DNA of 64,000 nucleotides from Babylonia areolata (GCF_041734735.1 NC_134883.1:9692810-9756809), one strand, 5' to 3'. Positions 1 through 12,800 are shown, counted from the first letter of the stretch. The notes: generated by a model from the sequence alone, not told the origin. Numbers and translations are program-made.

Positions 1-43
1 TGTCCAGTAGAGGAGACCTCATACATACTGCTGGTGGATCACT

Positions 44-105
44 GTGTTTGCCTGTGTATGTGTGTGTGAGTGTGTGTGTGTATGTATGTATGTATGTATT
101 TGGTT

Positions 106-137
<32 letters not shown>

Positions 138-193
138 GTGTGTGTGTGTGTTTGTGTGTGTGTATGTGTGTGCATGTTTTTGTGTGTGTTTGT
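44..193. repeat. (GT)n microsatellite with TATG interruptions
   Basis: An impure GT tract lies in the fucosidase intron that opens the window. The frames open across it are low-complexity artefacts. Confidence 0.95.
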
Positions 194-346
194 TTTTGTA
201 TTTGTGCATATTCCTGTATTGCCTTGAAGCACAACTGTTTTTATTCAGATGGTACAATGATACAAGTACTCAGTTTCCAGAATTTTTTTTATCATCTTGT
301 TTGGGGAGAATTTTCATGATTAAAGAAAAGAGATGGTTTTGTGCAG

Positions 347-3231
347 CCCTGTGAAAGACACAGTCGTCACCAATGACAGATGGGGAAATGGAGTGATGTG
401 TCATCATGGAGGATTTTTTACCTGCTCAGACAGGTACAATCCAGGTAAGTAGATAATGGTGTCAGTGAGGCTGCACTCGATGCTCATATGTTTCATGATT
501 CTGGTGTAACTACTCTTCAATTTATGTGCTGTAGTTTTGTTGTAGTTACTGTCAGTATTTATACTGCAGCCAAAATCAGAAATTGAATTGGAAGTCATCT
601 TTGGTAGCATTGTTCATGAGCAAAAAGTACACCTTAGGAATACAGGTGACCATGATATCTGGCCTGTGCATTGCAACAATTTTACCCACCTCATTTTCTA
701 AACGGTGTGTGAATTTTGTGTAAAAGCTTGCAGTATGTTGAATGACCACATATGTTGTCTGTCTTGACAGGATATGGCTTCTTGATCAACACAACAAATC
801 CTGTACAGATTGAGGGATACATGCAGGGTTGTTTCATTATTAAACTGCTATCTTTGATGAATTAAAAGTGGTAATAGAAAACAGGAACAAGTTCAGAAAA
901 TGTGGAAAAGTGAATGCTCCGTATAGTTCCATGCAATTTGATATATTGCATTGAGAGCAGTCTTTTACATTGTGTTTGATTCAAGTTGTTTTGTTTAGGG
1001 TCATCCTGTGTGTTTGTTGTTGCTTATCCAGGAGTGTTGGCTTTAAAATCACAGGTCACTGATTGAAGGGAGTCTCTGGGCAGGTGTACTTCAGAAACGA
1101 AAATGGGAGAATGCTATGACACTCGACAAGCAGTCTTGGGGCTTCAGACGTACAGCACAGCTGAGTGATTACCTGACCATGGAGGAACTGCTGGCCACCT
1201 TTGCTTCCACTGTCAGGTCTGTGTCTCATGCACAGCATATCAACATGTGTGACCGGTATTGTTTTATGCTGTCCCATAGTCTGTATGAGAGAGAGAAGGC
1301 CATAGTTCTCACCACACTGCCCTATGGATGTGAATCATGGACGGTCTACAAACGCCACGCCAAAAAGCTGAACCACTTCCACACCACCAGCCTCAGAAAA
1401 CTTCTCGGCATAAAGTGGCAAGAGAAGATCCCTGGCACAGAGGTGCTCACTCGTGCAAACTTGCCCAGCATCTACACCATCTTGATGCAGGCCCAGCTGC
1501 GCTGGGCAGGCCATGTAGTTTGCATGCCAGACCACCGGCTCGCCAAGAAACTGCTGTACGGCGAACTCCAACATGGCAAGCGCTCCTATGGAGGCCAAAA
1601 GAAGCGCTTCAAAGACACTCTGAAAGCTTCTCTGAAGTCCTTCAACATCAGCCATGACACGTGGGAGCTGAATGCAGTGGACAGACTAAAGTGGCGTTCA
1701 GCTGTCCACAAAGGCGCCAAATCCTGTGAGGCCAACAGAATCGCTGCAGCAGAGCAACGCAGACAGGCCAGGAAAAGCAGTGCCAGCAAGTCCCCGACAG
1801 CCGCCACCATCCCCTGTCAACACTGGCACGGATTGGCCTGACCAGTCATCTGCGCACCCACAGAGCCCAACCCACCCAGCCCCAGGATGACTAGATGGTC
1901 CTGGTCAATCCCGACGGACGAACCACACACGAGAGAGTGGGTTGTAACTCGGGCAAGAAACTCTCCATTGTAATCAAGTTCTGGCCTAGATAGTCAGGAC
2001 AGCAGCTGCCTCCTCTGCTGTCCTGATGGTCCAAGTCGGACATAACTGTCATACTTTTATAATTATGGAACTCTCATGGTTATAGTAGGACATTACTATC
2101 ATACCTTTATGATTATGGAACTCTCACACCATTCGTTCTGGATTACCCCATGTATAGCTGCATCAGGCATCCCTTCCTGCTGGAATTTTTTCCCTGCAAT
2201 ATCTGCAGCTTACTGTCTGTTTCAGTATGTGTGTGTATATATATATATATATATTTTTTTTTTTTTTCTTTCTTGACATTTAAGATCCATTATCTACAAT
2301 GTGTGGATTGAAAGTGTGAAACAATGGATATGATGCTTTTACATGTGTCTTCATTATATAATCAAATCTGCTTTTAAAATCATGTTGCCATTTGAATACT
2401 GGTCTATGTCAGGATACTGCGTCTAGCCTAATTTATGTTTTAAGATGATCAAGTTATTATTTCATATGATCTTATCTTGAATAACTTGCCAGCTCAATCG
2501 TCTATTGAAATAACAGGAAGCTTCATAAATCAGGCTCATTCTGTGGCAGTCCAAATTCCAGCAGTCCAAGAAGGTCATTGTCAGAAGGCCTCTTACAACA
2601 CATTTTGCTTTGTCATTGATAATGGTATCAGAATCACTTGTCATCTGCTGCATAAGCTTCGTATCTGAGGTGCACTCAGTGATTTTGCTGCTGTCGCACT
2701 GCAGTGCAATTCACAATTGGACTACATATCCCAAGCAAAGTCATGCAGAAATTTGTTAATGAGAGTTACTATTTTTTGTAAACATAATGTAATATAATTC
2801 ATTAATGAGAGTTACTATTTTTGGTCATTTTTGGAGTGGTTTTAGGATCATGCATCAGTGGATAAATTTCCAGCTTTACTCATGTACAAATCTCATTTGT
2901 TTTAAAAGCCTTTTAGGTCAGTCTCAAGGGGAAAAAGTTGCAATTTACAGACTGTATATTACTTAGGTTCTATTACAATCCTTTTCAAAGTGTAGGTAGG
3001 AAGGAAATAGGAATGGAGGAAGAACACAGGGAGATTTGAAAGTAGATTTGTGAGACCAGGCAGAATGTCAGTGCAGAGACTGTTAGAACTGACCAGTTTA
3101 GTGGAAGAGGCCTGGCTTGCAAGAGCTGCTTTGCTTGAAATACTCACGTTTACTCTGTAAATGTTCTTTTCATGAACACCCAGATGTTGAGATGTATGTG
3201 TGTGTGTATGCATGCTGCTTGTGGATGTGAT

Positions 3232-3273
<42 letters not shown>

Positions 3274-3685
3274 ATGCCTGTGTCATTAAACATTTGTATG
3301 TGTCAGTGTGTGTGGTGTGTGTGTGTGCATGCACCATGCCTGTGTTATTAAACTTGAATTCAGCTTTTAGCATAATACCATTTCAGCTGTGGAGGTAACA
3401 TGCTGGTGAACGTGGGACCCACTCACAGCGGAATGATCGACCCTATCTTTGAGGAGCGTCTCCGACAGCTTGGCTCCTGGCTGCATGTCAATGGGGAGGC
3501 CATTTACAAGTCTCGACCCTGGTCCCATCAAAATGACACCAAAACACCCGGAATCTGGTGAGATATTGAGCCTGTTATTATTTTCTTTGCTGTGTATGCC
3601 TCTAAATACACTGTCTGCATGCATATTTGAGAGGTGTGTTTGTGTGGGTTTTGTTTTTGTTTTTGTTTTGTTTGTGTGTGTGTGT

Positions 3686-3728
<43 letters not shown>

Positions 3729-4108
3729 AGTCAGTCAAAATGATCTTTATTGAGGGTAAAAGAATAAGTTTATACAGCTTTTTGCCCTCAGAAAAAAAAG
3801 AAGAAAATACAAAAAAGGAAGAAATGGGGGAATTAGGGGTCAGGATAGGATATATAAAAATAAACCAATTAAAGTAACACACAAGAAATTTTATAGAAAA
3901 AAAAACAAAGAAACAAACAAACAAAAAAACCCAAACAGGAGCGCAAATAGCAAACAAACATCCACATATGATACTGACTCAATTATAACATGCAAAACAA
4001 CATCCTTACACCTTTTACTTAATTCAGGAAGAAAAGAGCGAGGGTAAGAATGAGAGGGAGAGAGAGATGACAGACAAGAAGCCAGATAAAGGTGTCAGTC
4101 AAGAGAGG

Positions 4109-4144
<36 letters not shown>

Positions 4145-5259
4145 TGCTCTCACAGATAGTAGCCAGAGTTGTTAGCATTCTGGATTGATTGTTTAAAGAT
4201 TGTGACTTGACCCTTTCATAACCAGCTTTCCATGTGCTGTTTTCAGCCCTGAGTCAGTAATTCTGCAGAACATTTATGATTCAACTCTTTCATTACTAGC
4301 TTTCCATGTTCAGTCTGCATTTCTGAGATCATCTTATAAACCATCACAGCTGAATACCAGTTTCAAGTACCAAATGATAAATCATCCCCTCTGATTTTAG
4401 TGGCAATGTATGCTTTCTAACCTTTTTTTTTTCATATGTCTTTTAAAGGAATATCATAAATGGTATCAACTGATTTTATTTTTTCAGTTTCACATCAAAA
4501 TCAGACTGGGTGAATCAGTGTAGTACCCAGTGCTCTGTATAGACTTTTGCCAAATTTTCTATTCTGTGAGATAGTTTCTTTTCATAGGTTAATTTAATTT
4601 CAGTAATATATTTATGTGTTGTTCATATAAGTGGTTTGACATTAAGTTTTTCCATGTGGGTTGGGTTGATGTTTGTTTTTTTCTTTAGGACAGATGCTGG
4701 CTGCATTGTTTTCTTAAGACAGTTTTCATTCTTGAGACATATACAGGGTTTGTGCACAGTCAGAGAAGTTTGGAAAAGTCTTGGAATAATGGCAGAATCA
4801 TTTGCAGGGTTGGAAAAGTCTGTGAAAGATACAGTTTGCCCTTCAGGGTATTGAAAATTCTTGGAATTTTAATAAAATTATTGACCAGTATCATTCAACG
4901 GTATTAGGTTTCTTCATGCGTATTTTGAATCAGAACAGACAGATCTGTTTAACTTAACCTCAAAAAGGTGAACACTTTAATCACGTTACATTGCTGTCTG
5001 TTCAAGGTATACAAAGGGGACTACAGCAGACGGAGGATACAATGTCTATGCCATTGTGTTGGAAATCAAAGGGGAGCCACTCTTCCTGGGTGCACCTCAG
5101 CCATCCCCCCAAACCACCGTCAGTATGCTTGGTTACCCTGGCAACTTTCACTGGGAGACTGGTCTGGATGGGATAATCGTCAGCATACCACCTATATCTG
5201 TGAATGACCGCCCTTGCCAATGGGCGTGGGTACTGAAGTTGACAAATCTTCTGAATTAA
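347..5259 (+). CDS. FUCA1: alpha-L-fucosidase, 3' part (last four coding exons)
   Basis: Glycoside hydrolase family 29 lysosomal or secreted enzyme that removes alpha-L-fucose from glycoconjugates. Exons: 347-444, 1084-1216, 3387-3557, 5007-5259 (stop TAA 5257-5259). All introns are GT-AG and the phases join cleanly. Exon 1 of the set gives TNDRWGNG then CHHGGFF, matching the NDRWGQ...CHHGGYY block of animal fucosidases. Exon 2 gives KWENAM...SWGFRR. Exon 3 gives [15 protein letters not shown] and a helix ending NGEAIY. Exon 4 holds the C-terminal beta domain ([15 protein letters not shown]...WAWVLKLT). The acceptor at 1082-1083 was preferred over 1093-1094 because only it keeps phase and the human spacing between the CHHGG and KWE blocks. 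The catalytic aspartate and signal peptide lie left of the window, so the entry is partial. Whether this is the FUCA1 or FUCA2 orthologue cannot be told. Confidence 0.93.
1285..2126 (+). mobile_element. 5'-truncated LINE 3' end inside fucosidase intron
   Basis: The reading frame encodes the C-terminal part of a non-LTR retrotransposon polymerase: LLYGCESW-like start ([11 protein letters not shown]), [20 protein letters not shown] and [11 protein letters not shown] Cys/His finger starts at about 1815 (IPCQ). Its second half ([10 protein letters not shown], about 1832-1861) lies in another frame, so at least one frameshift is present. A 3' UTR follows. The last about 50 bp occur twice in tandem (2027-2076 and 2077-2126), each ending TATGGAACTCTC. 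The same 3' UTR recurs reversed at 36893-37115. The exact 5' edge and the clade were not determined. Confidence 0.85.
3185..3345. repeat. (GT)n microsatellites in fucosidase intron 3
   Basis: GT tracts with a CG-rich stretch lie just upstream of the exon at 3387. Further tracts lie downstream at about 3675-3725 and 4112-4141. Apart from these, I see nothing functional in the intron 3558-5006. Confidence 0.9.
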
Positions 5260-5667
5260 TTAATATTCTGTCTCTTTTTTACCAAATACTGTGTGATTCA
5301 GTGAACCTTTTTTGTTTTTTTTTGGTATGTGTCTTTTTGTGCCATTCCAAAAGCTGTGCAGCAGGGATGCAAACTTTTGTCATATCTATTTTTGTGAGTG
5401 ACGTTTTTCTGTATTTTGTGTGTGTGTGTGTGGTTTGTACTTTGTGTCTTTTATGTATGGTTTATGTTTTTCTTTTTGTGTGTGTGCAAAATCTGTTTTG
5501 GTTTTGGACAATTCTACATGTCTAGTCTTGATCATGTTGTACTTTAATGTTTGATTCAGCTGTTGGGTAGCACCATTGCACTAAAACAAATGTACTTAAA
5601 GTTTCAGTGTATTGTGCAATGCTTTTAAAGATAGAATGTTTATTCCAGTAGCAGCTGAATGTTAGTG

Positions 5668-5673
5668 AATAAA
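5668..5673 (+). terminator. fucosidase poly(A) signal candidate
   Basis: AATAAA lies about 410 bp after the stop codon in AT-rich sequence. A second AATAAA at 6154-6159 is an alternative. Between 5259 and 5668 the sequence looks like an ordinary 3' UTR. Confidence 0.55.
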
Positions 5674-6023
5674 AATTGACATAATTTTGTAACTACAAGA
5701 CTTTTAAAAATAATTTTTGTTTTGTATTTTTATATTTTATCATAAATATATATGTTGGTCATCTACGATATAAGGACAAATACTCTTGTTTATACAGGTG
5801 AGTCTGATTTGTACATGTTTCAGGGCCAGTATCAATCAGCTGCTTGTATCAATCAATATTTTTGTTAAGAAAGGAAATAGAAGAGTGTTGGTCAGGAATG
5901 TGAAATTTGCTTGTGCAATACAGGTTTTAAATGTGTTATCCTTGCTTGTATGCACTGGACTCAGTGTAATCTTGTCATTTATTTTTGTGTATCTGTTCTG
6001 TTTGTATCCACATCACAATTAAT

Positions 6024-6098
6024 GTGTGTGTGTGTGTGTGTGCGTGTGTGTGCATGTGTGTTTGTGTGTGTGTGTATGTGTATGTGAGTGTGTAGTTA
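6024..6098. repeat. (GT)n microsatellite
   Basis: GT tract between the two candidate fucosidase poly(A) signals and the UBE2H side. From 6160 to 6985 I see no gene or recognisable repeat. Confidence 0.9.
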
Positions 6099-6989
6099 TT
6101 TGTCTTTTTTATATCAAGATCATAATTTTATAAGTATACATGGTTCAACCATGAATAAACTATTATTTGAAAAAATGAATTCTGCATTTCACTACATCAT
6201 TTGATATGTATGTATTTTGTTTCTGTGCATGCACTTTACAGCTTGTGTGATCATTAGAGGGAGAGAGTGTGCAGGGGTGTGTACACCCTCTTTTAATCTT
6301 ATTGTTTCTACTTCACTTCTTTCTTCTCTGTTTGTCGGCCCTGGGCCAGCTCTCTCCAGCACATGTTTTATTTTTATCTCTCCTGAACCTCCTACATGAT
6401 TAATGTCCAATCTCTGCAAGTTATTGTACATTGGATGATCGTTCTTGTTCCTTTATTCTCAAGAAAGAGTGAGTAAAGCCCAAATAATGAAGACCACTGA
6501 CTGTTTACTGGAAAGTAAAATGTTCATAAGGGTATTCAAACAATAACTTTTAGATATCTGAATCAAATTGGATTGAGTATTCTGGAGAGAAAGAAGCCAG
6601 CTGTTATTTATATATTATTTAAAGATCTTTCATTGATGCACTCAAAGAAATCAACATTTTCAAAAAAGTCCATATCAAAGGCAAACTGTTTATTCAATGA
6701 CATAAATTTTCAACAACAAAAAAAGAGGCAAACTCTTAACTATCTTACCAAACCTGTGAAACAAGAGATGACGGTTGAAGGCAATGGTATACACAGAGTA
6801 TACATTAGCAGTGATATATCCTTCTATTCTTTGTTTACTTTTATCACCTTTTGATCTTGATTTTTATTTCTGGCCCATTGTCTGCACCATTCCATTCCAT
6901 TACTCCCACGCTCATCATTCTAACTTCCCCACATATGGCCACACTCAGACTTGTCTGTCACAGTCCCAGCATCAACAGTCCACAGGGAG

Positions 6990-7150
6990 TTATTGATGTT
7001 AGATTGCCAGGAAGCCACAGGCTGGAAGAGACCCTGCACTGCTTCTGAGTCACTTTGGTGATGTTGTTGATGTCAGTTATGCCTGTTGTGATTGAACATT
7101 TGCAGAACACCACCTACTAAGTGCCCCTACAAACTACAATAATTACTTAG
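6990..7150 (-). repeat. unclassified dispersed repeat
   Basis: Read on the minus strand, about 7046-7020 (CACCAAAGTGACTCAGAAGC) resembles the plus strand at about 20253-20280. The likeness continues weakly into TGTGGCTTCC versus GGTGGCCTCA. Two copies in one window suggest an interspersed repeat. Family and ends are unknown. Confidence 0.35.
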
Positions 7151-7299
7151 TCATGGAACCAGACTGAGAGAGTGTGCCCCCATGGTGTGGAGACCACCAC
7201 CACATCCTTCCAGTGACGGTCTTCCATGATGACTTGGACACTGAAGACTGACAAAACCCATCCCAACCATGGGCATCAAGGCTGGGGGGTCAAAACTGA

Positions 7300-7668
7300 A
7301 TAAGACACCATGAGAGTTGGGCATGAAAGGCCACAGAATTTGAGACATTTTTTTTGTATATTGATGATGAATGAAGATGATGAAGATGCTGTCCATTTAG
7401 GTTTTGAACTTAATGACAAGGCTGTACTCAATGCTTCCGTTCATAATGATATCCTGGCATTAACCAGGCCTGAGAGATACATACACACGGTCAGGAAATG
7501 CATATGTGAATTAGATAATACTTAGCTGCGTGGTTCTAGTCTTCCCATTTATGTCCATAGCACACTCAGCTCCGGGTAGGAGCTGGCTATGGGCCCAAAA
7601 AACACTACCGCCATTGGGAATTGAATCTACAAGTCCATAATACTAACCACTTTGCCATGGTGGCTGAT
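7300..7668 (-). mobile_element. degenerate tRNA-headed SINE
   Basis: On the minus strand the element begins near 7668 with CCATGGCAAAGTGGTTAG, like a tRNA A box. A degenerate B box (AGATTCAATTCCC) follows about 30 bp on, then a body running to about 7300. The left edge is uncertain. Confidence 0.5.
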
Positions 7669-8241
7669 TTTTTTTTATCAAATTGTTGTTTGGTTTTTTA
7701 TCATAGACTGACAAAATCTGCACCAAGGCATCAAAATTGATCCTGTGATGTTCATAAATATAACAGCAGGAACAGACAAATTATAAACTGTTCATGGACA
7801 AACACACTGGGTACAGGTAAACAATTCATTATTAAAACTATCTCTAATATTTTTGTTCATACTAATGCACACCACACACGCCTGCATTCTTGCATGCACA
7901 CACAAACACATTCTTACAGCTGCACTGAAAATACATGTGCACATGTATACACTGACACACATAAATGGCACATATGTGTGCACATACACATGCATACTTA
8001 AAGTGCTGAAGTGGATATATAACACATGACTGTGCTGTACTGATCTTCCACATACATAAACACATGATCTCTCTCATTTCGTTCTCTCTCTCATTCACAT
8101 AATGTATGACATTTGCACATATACATGAAATAACATATGGCTCTGTTGTCCTGATCTTCCACACACACACACACGCATACAAACATACACACTCTTCTCC
8201 ACACACACACACATATGTGCCCATCACACATAAATGCACAC

Positions 8242-8351
8242 TTCAGTTACTGAAAAGAGGCATCACAAACTGCATTCAGACAAATCCTACAAATATGCAA
8301 AGCAGATGCCTGACCTGCAGTGTAACCCAAAGTGCTTAGTCAGGCCTTGAG
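8242..8351 (+). mobile_element. short TCAG-start SINE-like element, copy 1 (internally deleted)
   Basis: Matches the family best seen at 29984-30113: GCAGATGCCTGACC, GTGTAACCCAA and CTTAGTCAGGCCTTGAG are all present, with the middle part shortened. Confidence 0.75.
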
Positions 8352-8837
8352 GAAATGCATGAAATATACAAAGTAATATTTGACTGCATCTGTGCCACAG
8401 CACAGTCTACCTTAATTGATGGGTACTGGCCAAATAAGAAAAAGAAAAGAAAATTTTTTTTGATGAAATTCAAACTCATATATTCACAAGTCAAACTGCA
8501 TCCATTCTTATTCAACCTTTTTATCCCTATTAAAAAAGAAAAAGAAAAGAAAAAAAAAAGAAAAAAAAAGATTAAGCTTACTTAGACTTGCACACTTCCC
8601 AATACATTTCGTCAGTTTGGCCTCACCCCCTCCCAAACTTTCTGTTCCAAACCTATTTATTTACTGCAATTAATTACATATTCAGTGATAAATCCAGATT
8701 AATACTTCAATAAACCATACAGTGAAAATACCAGCTCAGTAACGTAAAGGAGACACGGTGGGAAATGTTCTCAGAAGGACGTGTTCTGGTTCGATTCAGT
8801 TTCGGGCTGTAATTTTTACTCGGACTGCAGTCGTCCT

Positions 8838-8941
8838 TGAGTTGTAATCTGGTCAGGCATCTGCTTGGCAGATGTGGTGTAGCGTATATGGATTTGTCCG
8901 AACGCAGTGACGCCTCCTTGAGCTACTGAAACTGAAACTGT
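8838..8941 (-). mobile_element. short TCAG-start SINE-like element, copy 2 (3'-truncated)
   Basis: On the minus strand it runs CAGTTTCAGTTTCAGTAGCT, GGAGGCGTCACTGCGTTCGG and GCAGATGCCTGACC, then stops. It lacks the last about 35 bp found in full copies. Confidence 0.85.
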
Positions 8942-9743
8942 AATGTGGGTGCTGGTTTTTCAGTTGATACGTGGAAACTGCGGTCATATGCACAATGTAT
9001 ACACATGAAAAACAACAACAAAAAACAAACAAAAAACAAACAACAACAACAACAACAAAACAAACAAACAAACAAAACAAAACAAAAAACACCTTCAGCA
9101 ACAATAAAATCATCCGCAAAAAATTCACTTTGATGTGAAGAAGAGTAAGATTGCGAGTCGGTGCATGCTCTCCCTTCTTTGTTCCATTTTAGGACCAGCA
9201 TCAACATGCTGATGCATTTTGTCATGGATAATACATGCTGTGTAATCATATGCTTCCATAACCCACAATAATGATCTATACGACACAACACAATACAAAA
9301 AAAATTCATTACACCCCAGCTCAAGAGCATGCATCCAAGGGAACATGGGAACCATGTTAAGTGTTATTCAGTTTGTAGTTCTAACAGAAAAGTAATATTC
9401 TCTAGTGGTTTTTGTAATGTCTGTAGCAGTATCCGTGGCCGTATCGATTTCAGTCATTTAATGCTGTTTTTGACATTTCGCAAACACATCTCTCAACACC
9501 ATAATTAGCATGCGGGGTTTGTTTACATCGAACAGCTGACTGAGATCTCGCGTGTTGAACTGAACTGTCAGTCACTTGACGACCTCTGACCTATATTTTA
9601 CAAGGGCATTCATCTGTTACAATAAAAAATCAAAACGAAATTCTTTACCTTGATATAAATAAGATATCATTGATGGAAAACACTGAAGAAAACTGGTGAA
9701 AAAAAGGTGAAATATGATTGAAAATGGGCGTGACAATGAAATC

Positions 9744-9760
9744 CACGTGATCTGACGTCA
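9744..9760. promoter_or_regulatory. E-box and consensus CRE upstream of UBE2H
   Basis: CACGTG (9744-9749) is followed four bases later by a full palindromic cAMP response element, TGACGTCA (9753-9760), about 95 bp before the UBE2H start codon. The position fits a core promoter or 5' UTR edge. Binding is inferred from motif identity only. Confidence 0.5.
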
Positions 9761-9854
9761 TTCTAGCAGAAGACTCCGCCATTAGCTGTTGTGTTTTGGA
9801 AGAGTTCGCTTGGAAGTAGATCATTTGGGTCAGTCGTGCAAATTTTTCTCCACA

Positions 9855-12800
9855 ATGTCATCACCAAGTCCTGGCAAGCGTAGAATGGACACTGATGTCA
9901 TCAAACTGTATCCTTTAAGAAAACTGTGTGTGTAGGTCATTGGTGAAGTGTGACTGATAGAAAACAAAGCCGTTTTCTGACGAATAATTCCCAGATGCAG
10001 CGATCAAGCTGAGGTCACAGCCGTGCTTTTTCAGCTGCCGAGAAACTGTTTACACGTCATAACTGAAGATTTGCAGTAAAATAAACCATAATGAAATTGC
10101 ATTGAATAAATATGTTTCTATTTGATGCGCTAATATATTGCCTTGATTTTATATGAATTTCGCAAAAATAACGAGAAACCTCGAACGAAAAACTTCATGG
10201 TCTTTGTCAACTGTTCGTGCAACTGCAGAAACAGGTCAGAACTGGACCCCACCACCGCTTTTGTGCTGTAATAACTTAATCTGAGGAACACTTCAACATT
10301 AATCCTTTATTATCGAAGATGAAAAGAAAATATCGCAAACCTGATGTTTGTTGTTTTGTTTTTTTATACCAGTGGTTATTTGGAATATTTGCTATAAATT
10401 TTGTTTGTTCGGAGTGAGAGTGGAGATCGCGTACTTGTTTGCCAGGAGCTCGAGTCTGTCCAGAAATAAACCTGACATAAGTAAGACCTGACCACAGTAC
10501 AGTGTGTTAGTATAATTAAATCACCCATTCCCAAATTCTCTAAGTTATTTTTATGACAGCTTATGTAATCAAGGTATGAACAGTCGAGTGTACAATATAG
10601 TTTTTTGGTGTTGACAAACATCCTGAAACATGTGATGTAGTATCACAAGTGACACCATATGTTTATAAATAGATCAGTAAGTTTAAAAGATGTAAAATCA
10701 CACAGGTTTGAGCATCATTCAAGCAGGTTTTTCAAACAGGTAAGCACTGCATATCATTTTTCTATGGTCACATTCTATTTTAGTTGAAGAGGAGGACACC
10801 AAATCTGATTTATCTTCATGGATTTTCTGTGGTCATTAGTATCCATATTATTTAGTTTTTATCTTACTGGGAATATTATATCTTACACCAGTGTCTGGTT
10901 GTAAATAATGGGTATCACATATTTCTGTGTGTTTTTGTTAAAAAACTGTTAACGTGAGTCTTAGTATTTGAAACTCTTTGCCTTGCCTTGATCAAGACCT
11001 ATAACTTAATAGTTTCAAGGCTCCTCCACCAGTTTGGAATTATTTTGATATATATTGCGTAATGTGTTACATCAGTTCTAACAGTTAATATATCATTCCA
11101 AGTAGCTTACAAAACATGGACTTGTCCAAACAATACCATATTAATTTTATTTGTTACTTTTTCTCCTTCCTGGTTAGTTGACTGTGTACTGTTTATGTGA
11201 TGAAGATGGCTTACATGTATGATATTTATTATTTTATATATATGTATATACTGGTATTCCACACTGGGAAATCATTGTGAAAGTATGAAGGGAAGGAAGT
11301 ATGGAAGGGTAGAGGGAGAACAGTGAGGAAGTACTTTGTTGGTCATAGTGTACACTATAACTTGTGTGATTGAGACACTTCTTTCATGATCATGTGTGCT
11401 AATTTTGTTTGTATGACTATTAGTCACACATAATTCCACACTATATATGAGAGGTCTGATATAAGAAATGACTTGATTAGATTATTGAATCAAATGAAAA
11501 AGTAAGGGGTCTTTGATCATGTGTATTTCCTTAGGCGGTGGCGGGGGTAGGATAATGGAATTTATGCATGTGTTTTCATAATTTCCTTGACACTTGTGTA
11601 GCATGGAAAGCAAACATGAAGTTACACTACTGAGTGGCCTGAATGAATTCATTGTCAAATTTTTTGGGCCACCTTCAAGTGAGTACTCACTGTTGTGAAA
11701 GTGATTGTGCTTGATGTTTAATGTTACATGTACTCATTGTGCTTGATGTGTTTGATATTATATGTACCCGAGCCAAAAGACCAATTTCTATGCATTTACA
11801 GACAATAAAGGTGTATCCTATCTTACATTTTTTGTAGAATTAGTAATTTATCATTTTGATATTCTGAAAGAGTCCTGCTTTCACTTCAGTTCACCAACAT
11901 CTTCCTCTATTTCAGTATTTGTACAGATGCCAGTGAAAAGAGTGAATAACTTAAGTATGAGTGGTGTGGGAATTATACCACTGTAAAGGTGCAGATGATG
12001 GGGCAGTTTGAAAAAAAAAGTAGGTCATAACCTATTTTTAATTTCACCAGTATGTAAATACTGCGTCACTTTCTAATGTCTCCCATGCAACTATGCCCGC
12101 CCATCCCCACCCCACCCCTTTTTTTGTTTGTAAGTTTCACTTCTGATCCTATGCAGTACAGTTGCTTTGAAAATTTAATGAAAAATTGCTCATAGTATAA
12201 ATAAAAGTATACTTTTGGTGTCATATGCTGTACCATGTCAAACTGATGCAACAAACTCCTCCTTTTTCTTTGGAGGAGAGGGGAATGATAGAGACCCATG
12301 GACTCTTTCTACACATGGAGCTTTGGAAGTCTTTATTTTTAGGACTGCTGTAATGAAGAGCATTTCAGGGTTGACCTTGCCTGAGGTTTGCTCAGACTGT
12401 GTTACAGATCTATATTTCTTAAGGTACTGGTACACTGACTTGTAGTTGTACTCAGGATGTGGAATAAATTTTTTTGTTAGACATTATTGTGTGTGGGCTT
12501 TCATAGGGTTGTAGATATATAAAGAAATGAATAGGTCACTGAAGAAGAGACTTAGCAAAACATTTAGTTTCTGCGTGCATGATGTATGCTCACAAACCAG
12601 GACTGCACACACACACACATGCACACGCACACACATGTACACACATTGTGCACAATCACATCTATAGCACACATCATAAATAATAAATTTGTTTTCTTAA
12701 GAATAGACATTTTTAATTGTAATTTGTATACATGTAGATGTCCGACTACAAGACACTTTCATGTGGCTGAGGAGGCCATTGTCTGACACTGACACACAGG

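Noticed and set aside
44-354. Cysteine- and histidine-rich frames over the GT tract
   Set aside because: Translations of a dinucleotide repeat.
3367-3957. 196-codon minus-strand frame
   Set aside because: Crosses a (GT)n tract and lies opposite a real fucosidase exon.
4200-4340. Imperfect direct repeat around CTTTCATNACNAGCTTTCCATG
   Set aside because: Two short diverged copies in an intron; noted as minor and not further interpretable.
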